DNA from: Ketobacter sp.
Lineage (GTDB): Bacteria > Pseudomonadota > Gammaproteobacteria > Pseudomonadales > Ketobacteraceae
DNA length: 64,000 nucleotides
Direction of reading: 5' to 3'
NCBI RefSeq assembly: GCF_003671495.1
Contig: NZ_RCHN01000014.1
Location: 1-64,000 of the forward strand
The stretch's first letter is position 1. Each line of letters begins with the position of its first letter. Of the stretch, positions 53,787-61,167 are shown in pieces. Position numbers and translations under genes: made by a program. The notes beneath the pieces are model-generated. The model was not told where the DNA came from. It did no database searches and saw only the letters and a program-made list of their open reading frames with translations.

Positions 53787-54042
53787 TCAGTCTCCATTTG
53801 GGTTTGCTGGTTTTAGGCAAGGCTTACGACAAGCTCGTGCACCAAAGTGCGCAGATTTATGTAAATAGAGACCGGTGACCGTTAAAAAAGCAGTCTGTTT
53901 TTGGAAAATCTTTTTAGGAGGGTGAATTTATTCCTCTTGCACCGCCACTCTGGATAATTTTCAACCAACACAATTTTACAATTTACGCTAAACGGTCCGA
54001 CATCATGGTCTACACTTAGCTTATTAGGTAGGAGTGGGGCTA

Positions 54043-54744
54043 ATGAGCACTGAAGAAAAGTCGGTTCGTTATCAGATTTTTTTCAAGACCCAGGATTATG
54101 TCTTCGACCAGACCATCCATCTGAATGACGAAACCTACGAGCACCCGGCGCCTGATGAGGAGATACCGGAGTGGTGCAATCTGGAATTCAAGAAGTGCCC
54201 GAATTGCACGTTGAGCAGCATCTGGCATGAGCACTGCCCCCTTGCCGTACGCCTGATCCCGTTCGTCAAGCTGCCTGCATGCAACTCTTACGATGAAGTG
54301 CGGGCAGAAGTCACCCTGAATCACAAAACCATCATTGCGGAGACCTCAGCCCAGGAGGCGTTCAGCTCGGTACTCGGCCTGGTGATGGCCACCAGCGGCT
54401 GCCCTCACACCAGCTTTTTCAAACCCATGGCCTGGTACCATCAGCCCTTTTCCACCCCGGAAGAAACCATGTACCGGGTGTGTACGGCTTACCTGTTCTC
54501 CCACTACATTCATCGACGGGATGGCAAGAAGCTGGACTTTTCCGCCTTGAAGGTGATCTATCACAACATCCACCAGATCAATGTGCAGATAGCCGCCCGC
54601 ATCAAGAATTACTCGGATACTGACTCCGCCCTGAACGCCATCGTCTTGCTGGACCTGATCACCAACGACCTTCCAATCGCGGTGGATGAGGATCTGGATG
54701 AGCTCAAGCGCCTGTTCGAGAGCCACAAAAACCTCTTCAACTGA
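54043..54744 (+). CDS. Uncharacterised Cys/His-rich cytoplasmic protein
   Basis: The 233-residue protein has no signal peptide and a Cys/His cluster (C45, C52, C55, H62, H64, C65) built on the motif CPNC-x6-HEHC, then C80 and SGCPH (C120, H122). These could bind a metal. It resembles a widespread uncharacterised family (possibly DUF6901). The ATG at 54043 has GGAG eight bases upstream and is preferred over the GTG at 54034. It lies between hcp and tssA but on the opposite strand; T6SS involvement is only suggested by place. Confidence 0.7.
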   Translation: MSTEEKSVRYQIFFKTQDYVFDQTIHLNDETYEHPAPDEEIPEWCNLEFKKCPNCTLSSIWHEHCPLAVRLIPFVKLPACNSYDEVRAEVTLNHKTIIAETSAQEAFSSVLGLVMATSGCPHTSFFKPMAWYHQPFSTPEETMYRVCTAYLFSHYIHRRDGKKLDFSALKVIYHNIHQINVQIAARIKNYSDTDSALNAIVLLDLITNDLPIAVDEDLDELKRLFESHKNLFN

Positions 54745-54820
54745 TCCAAGCCCCACGATTGACTCCAGTTTTACCTGGCGCCTGTCTATATACAGGTACA
54801 TCAGCGGTTTGGAATCCATC

Positions 54821-55585
54821 ATGAAAGCAACAATATCGGTTTACAGTGGCACGTTTTTCTGCACCCTGGCGTCAGCCTGTCTGCTGACCGCCTGCGGCAC
54901 GAATACCAAAATGGACGATGGTTCTTATCGCTCTATCGGTCATCAGCCCCCGAAACAGGTACAAAAATACGTTGACGAAGAATTCGAGAGCCGAACCGGC
55001 AATCTGAACACCGGAAGCGTACCGGCCCCGGTGCCGGACTTCCCGGGGGAAACCACCCGCCTATCCCGCCAGGCAGGCACCACAAGCCATTTGGGGAACC
55101 ACATGGTGCGCTACGGCCACCCCGGGCTCATCAATAAAATCGTCAAGACCGCCCAGATCCACTGCCAGCCTCTGGCTTATCAGATCAACACCAGTGAAAA
55201 CAGCTTTTGGGGAAAGGATAAAGGCACCTTGCAACAGTGCACCTATCAGTTTCCCAAGCATTGCGGCAGCCATCAGTTTTCCATTGTGACCTACAACAAA
55301 AAGACCATTCTCATTTATCAGCCACCCAATCAATCCCATTACGTCATTGACACGTTGTCTGGCACCCCAAAATCCCAGGCTGGGCTTTGGGATCAGGATG
55401 ATCATCTTGGTTCCAGCACCACCAACGCCAATTACCTGTTTCAGAATGATTACAACGCCAACTATCAACAGCAGGCCATTAATCCGGTTAATCTGGGTTG
55501 GATCATCAAGGCGTCCCATAAGGACGAAGAGGAGTTTGGGCAACGGTATCATCGCGCCGTGGAAGAAATCACCGGCTGCTTTTAG
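54821..55585 (+). CDS. Uncharacterised lipoprotein
   Basis: The 254-residue protein has a lipoprotein signal (lipobox LTAC, Cys25) and an otherwise unrecognised periplasmic part with Gln/Asn/Tyr-rich stretches and several Cys. The ATG at 54821 places the signal at the N-terminus. It follows the gene at 54043 by 76 bases and may be co-transcribed. It is too long and too different to be TssJ, the usual T6SS lipoprotein. A terminator follows. Confidence 0.68.
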   Translation: MKATISVYSGTFFCTLASACLLTACGTNTKMDDGSYRSIGHQPPKQVQKYVDEEFESRTGNLNTGSVPAPVPDFPGETTRLSRQAGTTSHLGNHMVRYGHPGLINKIVKTAQIHCQPLAYQINTSENSFWGKDKGTLQQCTYQFPKHCGSHQFSIVTYNKKTILIYQPPNQSHYVIDTLSGTPKSQAGLWDQDDHLGSSTTNANYLFQNDYNANYQQQAINPVNLGWIIKASHKDEEEFGQRYHRAVEEITGCF

Positions 55586-55642
55586 GAGGTTCGAGGCACA
55601 CCTGTTCGCTCCCTTCCGCCCTCCAGCATTATCGCTAGACAC

Positions 55643-55680
55643 AAAAAAAGCTGGTGCCTTGCGGCAACCAGCTTTTTTGT
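55643..55680. terminator. Bidirectional terminator between the lipoprotein gene and hcp
   Basis: The stem AAAAAAGCTGGT/ACCAGCTTTTTT, with an inner GCC/GGC pairing around a TTGC loop and one bulged A, sits between the convergent genes. A and T runs flank both sides. Confidence 0.85.
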
Positions 55681-55696
55681 GCCTGACAGGTCAGGA

Positions 55697-56212
55697 CTAC
55701 ACTTTGAGTACCCGCCAGTCGTCGTGACCGGAAGTGCCGGAAATTTCGTGTGTCCAAGTGATCTTACGATAGGTGAAGGACACATCTTCCAGGTGAGTGA
55801 AGTGAGACTGGCCTGGATCCTGACAGTTGGGCATGTAGGCCTTGATGTCAACGATGATGGCGTCTTCCAGTTCGATGGTGAAGTAATGCTCCTGAGTACC
55901 CGTAGCGGACGTACGCCACCACTCGATTTTGCAGCCCACCATGCGCTCACCGGAGGTCAGCGCGGAGTACAGCAGAGGGGAACACTTATCGAACACCTTG
56001 GTAATGGTAACCGGCTGGTGCACGCGCTGGCCGGTGGGCTGACCGCTTTGCGGATCACGGGGCAGAATGATGTTGTGCTTGAATGCTTCAACCAGAACCT
56101 GGTCTTCGTGACCTTCCTGGAAAATGTTACCAACACTGGGCTCAGTGAAGTTGCCAGCGGTGATCAAACCTTGCAGTTCGCCTTCGATGCTCATATACGC
56201 GGGAGTTGGCAT
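55697..56212 (-). CDS. hcp: T6SS inner tube protein Hcp (TssD)
   Basis: The 171-residue protein matches the Hcp1 family: starts MPTPAYMSIEGELQGLI, then HQPVTITKVFDKCSPLLYSAL and WTHEISGTSGHDDWR near the end. Hcp hexamers form the tube propelled by sheath contraction. It is a single gene with its own upstream region and a terminator downstream. A sigma-54-like motif lies about 95 bases upstream. Confidence 0.96.
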   Translation of the reverse strand: MPTPAYMSIEGELQGLITAGNFTEPSVGNIFQEGHEDQVLVEAFKHNIILPRDPQSGQPTGQRVHQPVTITKVFDKCSPLLYSALTSGERMVGCKIEWWRTSATGTQEHYFTIELEDAIIVDIKAYMPNCQDPGQSHFTHLEDVSFTYRKITWTHEISGTSGHDDWRVLKV

Positions 56213-56542
56213 TGCCGATACCTCTATCTATAAAATCCGTTTAATGTTCAGTTTCTGCAGCGATAACCCCTATTGGTCCATTTATTCGCTGACACAAGCC
56301 TTATATCAAAGCCCGTGCCACAAACTCTATCTTATTGTTTTTATTGACAAATAACCGGCATTGCCAAAATTAGTGACGACCACGAGAAGCAAAACACCGC
56401 TAACCTGAGCATTTTATTGCTCAACTTTTTCCACTGATGTACGACCAACCGCCAATTTGATCTGGATTAATACTTTGCTGTGTCCATATGCACTAAAATC
56501 CCCGGCCCTTTGCTTCAGCCAACGCAATTTGGTGTCACAATC
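56213..56542. other. Divergent intergenic region hcp-trhP
   Basis: These 330 bases carry no gene. They hold the hcp leader and a near-consensus sigma-54 site at 56306-56320 for hcp; the promoter of trhP must lie in the right half, but no convincing -35/-10 pair is seen. Confidence 0.5.
56306..56320 (-). promoter_or_regulatory. hcp: Near-consensus sigma-54 promoter of hcp
   Basis: The minus strand reads TGGCACGGGCTTTGA: TGGCAC, five bases, TTGA, so only the final C of TTGC differs. The spacing is right. A VasH-like activator encoded at 45172 makes a sigma-54 site plausible. The leader to the ATG would be about 80 bases. Confidence 0.5.
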
Positions 56543-57880
56543 ATGCACAAACCCGAATTACTGTCTCCTGCCGGCTCCCTGAAAAGCATGCGTTATGCCT
56601 TCGCCTACGGCGCCGATGCAATCTATGCCGGGCAGCCCCGCTACAGCCTGCGTGTTCGCAATAACGAGTTCAACAAGGATGAGAACCTGGCACAGGCCAT
56701 CACGGAGGCGCATAAGCTGGGCAAGTCGTTTTATCTGGCCACCAACCTGGCCCCACACAATGACAAGATCCGCTCCTTTGTGCGGGATATGGAGCCCATC
56801 ATCGCCATGGGGCCCGACGCCCTTATCATGTCGGACCCCGGCCTCATCCTGCTGGTGAGGGAGCATTGGCCTGATCAGGCAGTGCACCTGTCTGTGCAAG
56901 CGAACGCGGTGAACTGGGCCAGCGTGAAATTCTGGCAGCAACAGGGCATTTCCCGTGTGATACTTTCCCGCGAATTATCCCTGGATGAAATTGAAGAAAT
57001 CAGGCAGCGGGTGCCGGACATGGAACTGGAAGTGTTCGTGCACGGAGCGCTCTGTATTGCTTATTCCGGGCGCTGCCTGCTGTCCGGCTATATGACGCAC
57101 CGGGATTCCAACCAGGGGGCCTGCACCAACTCATGTCGCTGGAAGTACACCGCCCAGGAGGCAAGGGAGACCGCCGAGGGGGATGTGGTGGCGGTCCACA
57201 ATTACGATCCTGAACGCCCCCCGCGGCCCCGAACCACCACTCAACAAGACACCGTATTCCTGCTGCAGGAAGAAGGTCGACCTGGAGAGTGGATGCCCGC
57301 CTTCGAGGATGAGCACGGCACCTACATCATGAACTCAAAAGATCTGCGGGCGGTACAACACATTAAGCGCCTCACGCAAATGGGCATCCACTCCCTGAAA
57401 ATCGAAGGCCGAACCAAATCCCACTTCTACGCGGCCCGCACCGCGCAAATTTATCGCCGGGCCATTGAAGATGCAGCAACGCAGGCGGATTTTGACTGGA
57501 CACTGATGGAACAACTGGAAGGCCTGGCCCACCGGGGCTACACCGAGGGGTTCTATCGCCGGCATTTACCCGCCGAGTACCAGAATTACGAGCAGAACAC
57601 CTCCCGCTCCGGCACCCAGCAGTTTGTGGGGGAGGTGGTCGAACTGGACCGGAACAGCGGGCTAATGACCATTCAGGTAAAGAACCGATTCAGCGTGGGG
57701 GACGAACTGACCCTGATGACACCCCGTGGGGACCATCCGTTCAGGTTGACGCATATGGAAACCACCGGGGGCGATGCAGTGGCTACCGCCAAGGGAGACG
57801 GTTGGGTTGTGCGGATTCCTGCACCAGGGGATGTTGATCCAGACTTTGCCATGTTGATACGGCATCTGGCACCAACCTGA
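56543..57880 (+). CDS. trhP: Prephenate-dependent tRNA uridine(34) hydroxylase TrhP (YegQ family, U32 peptidase fold)
   Basis: The 445-residue protein begins MHKPELLSPAGSLKSMRYAFAYGADAIY, the U32 family signature, and has the conserved Cys cluster (ALCIAYSGRCLLSG, then GACTNSCRWKY) used for an iron-sulfur centre. TrhP helps make 5-hydroxyuridine at the wobble position of tRNAs. The ATG at 56543 is preferred; the frame to 56480 is open but adds an unrelated extension. It is a housekeeping gene lying between T6SS genes and ends nine bases from the convergent ppkA. Confidence 0.9.
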   Translation: MHKPELLSPAGSLKSMRYAFAYGADAIYAGQPRYSLRVRNNEFNKDENLAQAITEAHKLGKSFYLATNLAPHNDKIRSFVRDMEPIIAMGPDALIMSDPGLILLVREHWPDQAVHLSVQANAVNWASVKFWQQQGISRVILSRELSLDEIEEIRQRVPDMELEVFVHGALCIAYSGRCLLSGYMTHRDSNQGACTNSCRWKYTAQEARETAEGDVVAVHNYDPERPPRPRTTTQQDTVFLLQEEGRPGEWMPAFEDEHGTYIMNSKDLRAVQHIKRLTQMGIHSLKIEGRTKSHFYAARTAQIYRRAIEDAATQADFDWTLMEQLEGLAHRGYTEGFYRRHLPAEYQNYEQNTSRSGTQQFVGEVVELDRNSGLMTIQVKNRFSVGDELTLMTPRGDHPFRLTHMETTGGDAVATAKGDGWVVRIPAPGDVDPDFAMLIRHLAPT

Positions 57881-57889
57881 GCCTGAGCG

Positions 57890-60406
57890 TTAGTTCAACG
57901 CACGGGTCACGCGAAACCCACGCAGAGGCGAGGGCTCCCCATCTGCGTTCTGCAGCGATTCCGGTACACATTGACCCAGATCAGTCGCTGCATCACCGCC
58001 GGCGATCCAGAGTGCAGACCCGGAGCGTACCCATTCGCCGGCATTGCCCAACAGATTCTTGAGCCCAAGACTGTTCGGGTAGCCCTGCTCTGCCGGCCGC
58101 AGCGCAGCGCCCCGAATCCAGCGACCGCCAGCAAACACCTTGCAATTATGGTCACGAATGCCGCTGTCGTCCCTGGCCATCAACCGCCACTGTTCCAGGG
58201 TAGGCAAGTCGTAGTGGAATCCGGACAGATCAGTGAGCCATTGCGCATACCGTTTCGCCTCTGCGAAACTGAGGTCCGTGACGGGCAGCGCGCTGTCAGG
58301 CCGGGGAGTACAGACTCGATACAGTCGGCAATAGTGATTGTAGTCCTCCACTTTCACTTCCATGCGGCTCACCGCAAACGCGGGCTGGGAGCGGTTACCC
58401 TTCACCACCACCAGCTCTGGCCCATGCACAGACGCGGTGAGCGAATCCCGGCAGTGAAAACGGCTGTCCGCCCCCCGGTTCGCCCAAGAGGACAAACAGG
58501 GGTTACGCCGCTGTGGTGCCTTGGGCCTCTTGATTTCCGGCGCCAGTGATGTCTTCAGCGCCAACACTTCGGGGTCGCGAACCCCATGTCGTTGCACGAA
58601 CGCCTGCAGGCTGCTGGACACCACTTGCAGCATGGCCGGGTTCTCCGTTCGCAATGCAGACAAAAAAGCACGCAGCTGATCGGGGTCCGCCAGGTTACGT
58701 CCGGCGGCCAGTGCCACCGCTTGCCGATAGTCCGCCAGCCATTGTTCATGCATGGCGTTTGCACGCGGGGGCGGCTGCCCTTGACCATGGACTGCGGCCG
58801 ATGATGCCGACCGTTGCAGGAGCTGCTGGAACTGGGTACGGTCTTGTGGAAACAACTGACTGGCCTGGGTGACCACCGCCTGGGCCAGCTCACGATGTCC
58901 AAGGTAGACCGCCAAGGCAGCCTCGCGAGCCAGCAAGGCGCGGAAATCGCGCCCCTGAAGCAGCGGATGCTGAGGTTCCACCCACTGCAGATCCTGTAGC
59001 AGCGTGCTGAAGTCCGGATCTGTCTCCTGATAACGGCGCGCCTCAATACGCTGTTCCAGCTCCTGCGCCAAACCGGAGACATAACGCTCCCGCATCCCGG
59101 CGAACTGATGTTCTAACTCCAGCAACGCCGATGAATCCGGATACAAACTGAGGACCAGCTCAAAACGACGCCCCACTTGCTGATAATCCGCAGCAGACTC
59201 CAGCGAGTGCATCGAGGTGCGCAGATTATCCAGTACCGCTTCCCGGGCACTGCCCAGTATCACGGCTTTATCGCCATCGCTGAATTCCGCCAGACGCCCC
59301 TGCCCCTTGTGCAGCGACTTTAATTCATTCGCCGATAACAGGGAAATCACTTCCCGGTGCTCACGATGCGTTATCCAATTGAACACCAGCAGGCCCGCCA
59401 CAACCACCACCAGCGCCGTCATCGATACCAGCGCGATGCGCCTGGATTGCGAAGTACGGTCACCAAAAAACCGGTGGCGAAAGCGGTTGAGGTTGAGATC
59501 GTCCGCCGGTTGAAACGCCAGCAGGGATGACAACGCTTTCCATTGGCTGCGACCGAGCACGGAAATGCGTTGTGGCTTCAGCCCCGCCGCATCCGCCTCG
59601 GTGGCTTTGCAACGTCGATAGGGATGCTCCCCGGTGAACAACATATAAAATATGCATCCCAGTGCGTACAGGTCATCTTTGGGTTCCGGAGCCGCACCGG
59701 TGAGCACCGCAACACTGGCGTAGGCCGGAGTGAAGGCCTGAAAGGCGGACTTGGACAGGGCCGGGGACTCCGCTTGCAAGGCGCGGGCGATGCCGAAATC
59801 CAGCACTTTGACCTGACCGGTCTGGGTCACAAAAATGTTGGCGGGTTTCAGGTCCGCATGGACCACACCCTGTTGATGGGCATAGGAAACGGCCTCCGTC
59901 ACTTGCCGCAGTATATGCATCGCCCGGGATTGATTGAGGCCGGATTTGTTCTGGCGCAGCAGTTGGTCCAGCGATTGCCCCTGCAGCAGCTCCATGGTCA
60001 TGAACGCAATGTCACCATCACGATCGAAGTCATAGGCACTGACGATATTGGGGTGGGAAAGACGCTGGGTCTTTTTGGTTTCCTGCTGCAGACTCAGCAG
60101 CGCATGTTCATGGCTGGCGAAGCTCTCATTGATCACCTTCACCGCCACCCAGGGGTCCAGATCCCCCGCCTCCACCTGACGCAGGTCGCGGGCTTTGAAC
60201 ACAGCCCCCATGCCACCGGCACCCAGCAGCTCCACCAGCTCGAAGCGTTGCTTCAGAATCATACCTTCGCTGGCGCTTGCCACCGGCTTGTTGGTGGATT
60301 GATCCAGCCCCGGGTTGCCGGCGACCACAGTGCGATTCGGCGTGGACTCCACCACCGTCGACTCATCCGGGCGCTGTACAATGGTTTTGTCCACCGGCTT
60401 ATTCAC
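57890..60406 (-). CDS. ppkA: T6SS Ser/Thr protein kinase PpkA with C-terminal FGE-like domain
   Basis: The 838-residue protein has an N-terminal Hanks-type kinase (P-loop GAGGMGAVF at 62-70, Lys90 in VAVK, catalytic loop HADLKPAN at 183-190, DFG at 203-205), a membrane helix (about 324-346), a helical periplasmic part and a C-terminal formylglycine-generating-enzyme-like domain (about 665-838, DLPTLEQWRLMARDD, LGNAGEWVRSGS, GFRVTR). The loop lacks the Arg of HRD. The start is the GTG at 60406, which overlaps the pppA stop by eight bases and has AGGA ten bases upstream. It acts with PppA in threonine phosphorylation control of the T6SS. Confidence 0.88.
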   Translation of the reverse strand: MNKPVDKTIVQRPDESTVVESTPNRTVVAGNPGLDQSTNKPVASASEGMILKQRFELVELLGAGGMGAVFKARDLRQVEAGDLDPWVAVKVINESFASHEHALLSLQQETKKTQRLSHPNIVSAYDFDRDGDIAFMTMELLQGQSLDQLLRQNKSGLNQSRAMHILRQVTEAVSYAHQQGVVHADLKPANIFVTQTGQVKVLDFGIARALQAESPALSKSAFQAFTPAYASVAVLTGAAPEPKDDLYALGCIFYMLFTGEHPYRRCKATEADAAGLKPQRISVLGRSQWKALSSLLAFQPADDLNLNRFRHRFFGDRTSQSRRIALVSMTALVVVVAGLLVFNWITHREHREVISLLSANELKSLHKGQGRLAEFSDGDKAVILGSAREAVLDNLRTSMHSLESAADYQQVGRRFELVLSLYPDSSALLELEHQFAGMRERYVSGLAQELEQRIEARRYQETDPDFSTLLQDLQWVEPQHPLLQGRDFRALLAREAALAVYLGHRELAQAVVTQASQLFPQDRTQFQQLLQRSASSAAVHGQGQPPPRANAMHEQWLADYRQAVALAAGRNLADPDQLRAFLSALRTENPAMLQVVSSSLQAFVQRHGVRDPEVLALKTSLAPEIKRPKAPQRRNPCLSSWANRGADSRFHCRDSLTASVHGPELVVVKGNRSQPAFAVSRMEVKVEDYNHYCRLYRVCTPRPDSALPVTDLSFAEAKRYAQWLTDLSGFHYDLPTLEQWRLMARDDSGIRDHNCKVFAGGRWIRGAALRPAEQGYPNSLGLKNLLGNAGEWVRSGSALWIAGGDAATDLGQCVPESLQNADGEPSPLRGFRVTRALN

Positions 60407-61163
60407 GCAGCAGCATTCCTTTTGCCACCGACTCCACCGCAATCACTGTTACAGTGACATTATCATTGGCGTTACCGGACAACACCGACTCCACCAGCCG
60501 GGTAGCCTTGGTGTGGCAATCCTGCGGGGCGGACAGGATCGACATTATCCGCTCCGGAGAAAGCTCGGAATGGAGGCCATCGCTGCACAGCAGCAACACA
60601 TCCCCCGGCAGCAGATCAAGAGCAATGTAATCCAACTCCAGCACCGCGTTTGCGCCCACCGCACGGGTGATGACATGACGCCGTGGATGTGAATCCACCT
60701 CTTCCGGCTGAATCATGCCCGTATCCAACAACTCCTGCACCACACTGTGATCCGTGCTCAGTTGATACAGACCGGCATCGCGCAGCAGATAAAAGCGACT
60801 GTCACCCGCCCAGACACAGGCACACTCCTGCCCCTCGGCAATCAATGCCACTACGGTACAGCCCATCATGCCGCTATCCGGCGACTGGGTGCGTTCCACG
60901 GTCAAGCGGGTATTCACTGACTGGATCGCCTGCTTGACCACCGCCACTCTGCCGTTGAGGTCCGGCTCCAGCTGCACCCGCTGCAGAGATTCCGATACCG
61001 CATCGGCCACCATGTTGGCCGCCACCTCTCCGGCGTCATATCCTCCCATTCCGTCAGCCACACACCACACGCCCGCCGCCGCGTGTTCACAGTAGGCATC
61101 CTCATTGAGTTTGCGCACGTTGCCCACATGGGTGCAGGCGGCCGACAAAAACCGAAGCGCCAT
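60399..61163 (-). CDS. pppA: T6SS PP2C-type phosphatase PppA
   Basis: The 254-residue PP2C phosphatase has the metal-binding motifs NEDAYC, VADGMGGYDAGE, GDSRFYLLR, LCSDGLH and NDNVTV. It reverses phosphorylation by PpkA. The ATG at 61163 (MALRFLSAACTHVGNVRKLNED) lies four bases after the tssM stop; the longer frame overlaps tssM. The gene order tssM-pppA-ppkA is known from other T6SS clusters. Confidence 0.92.
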   Translation of the reverse strand: MALRFLSAACTHVGNVRKLNEDAYCEHAAAGVWCVADGMGGYDAGEVAANMVADAVSESLQRVQLEPDLNGRVAVVKQAIQSVNTRLTVERTQSPDSGMMGCTVVALIAEGQECACVWAGDSRFYLLRDAGLYQLSTDHSVVQELLDTGMIQPEEVDSHPRRHVITRAVGANAVLELDYIALDLLPGDVLLLCSDGLHSELSPERIMSILSAPQDCHTKATRLVESVLSGNANDNVTVTVIAVESVAKGMLLRE

Positions 61164-61167
61164 GGCC

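Noticed and set aside
53817-53831. Possible sigma-54 promoter before tssA (TTGC with a TGTCGT upstream half).
   Set aside because: The invariant GG at -24 is missing, so it was not listed as a feature.
54821-55585. Considered as TssJ, the outer-membrane lipoprotein of the T6SS.
   Set aside because: It is about 90 residues longer than typical TssJ, lies on the other strand away from tssM, and shows no TssJ motif.
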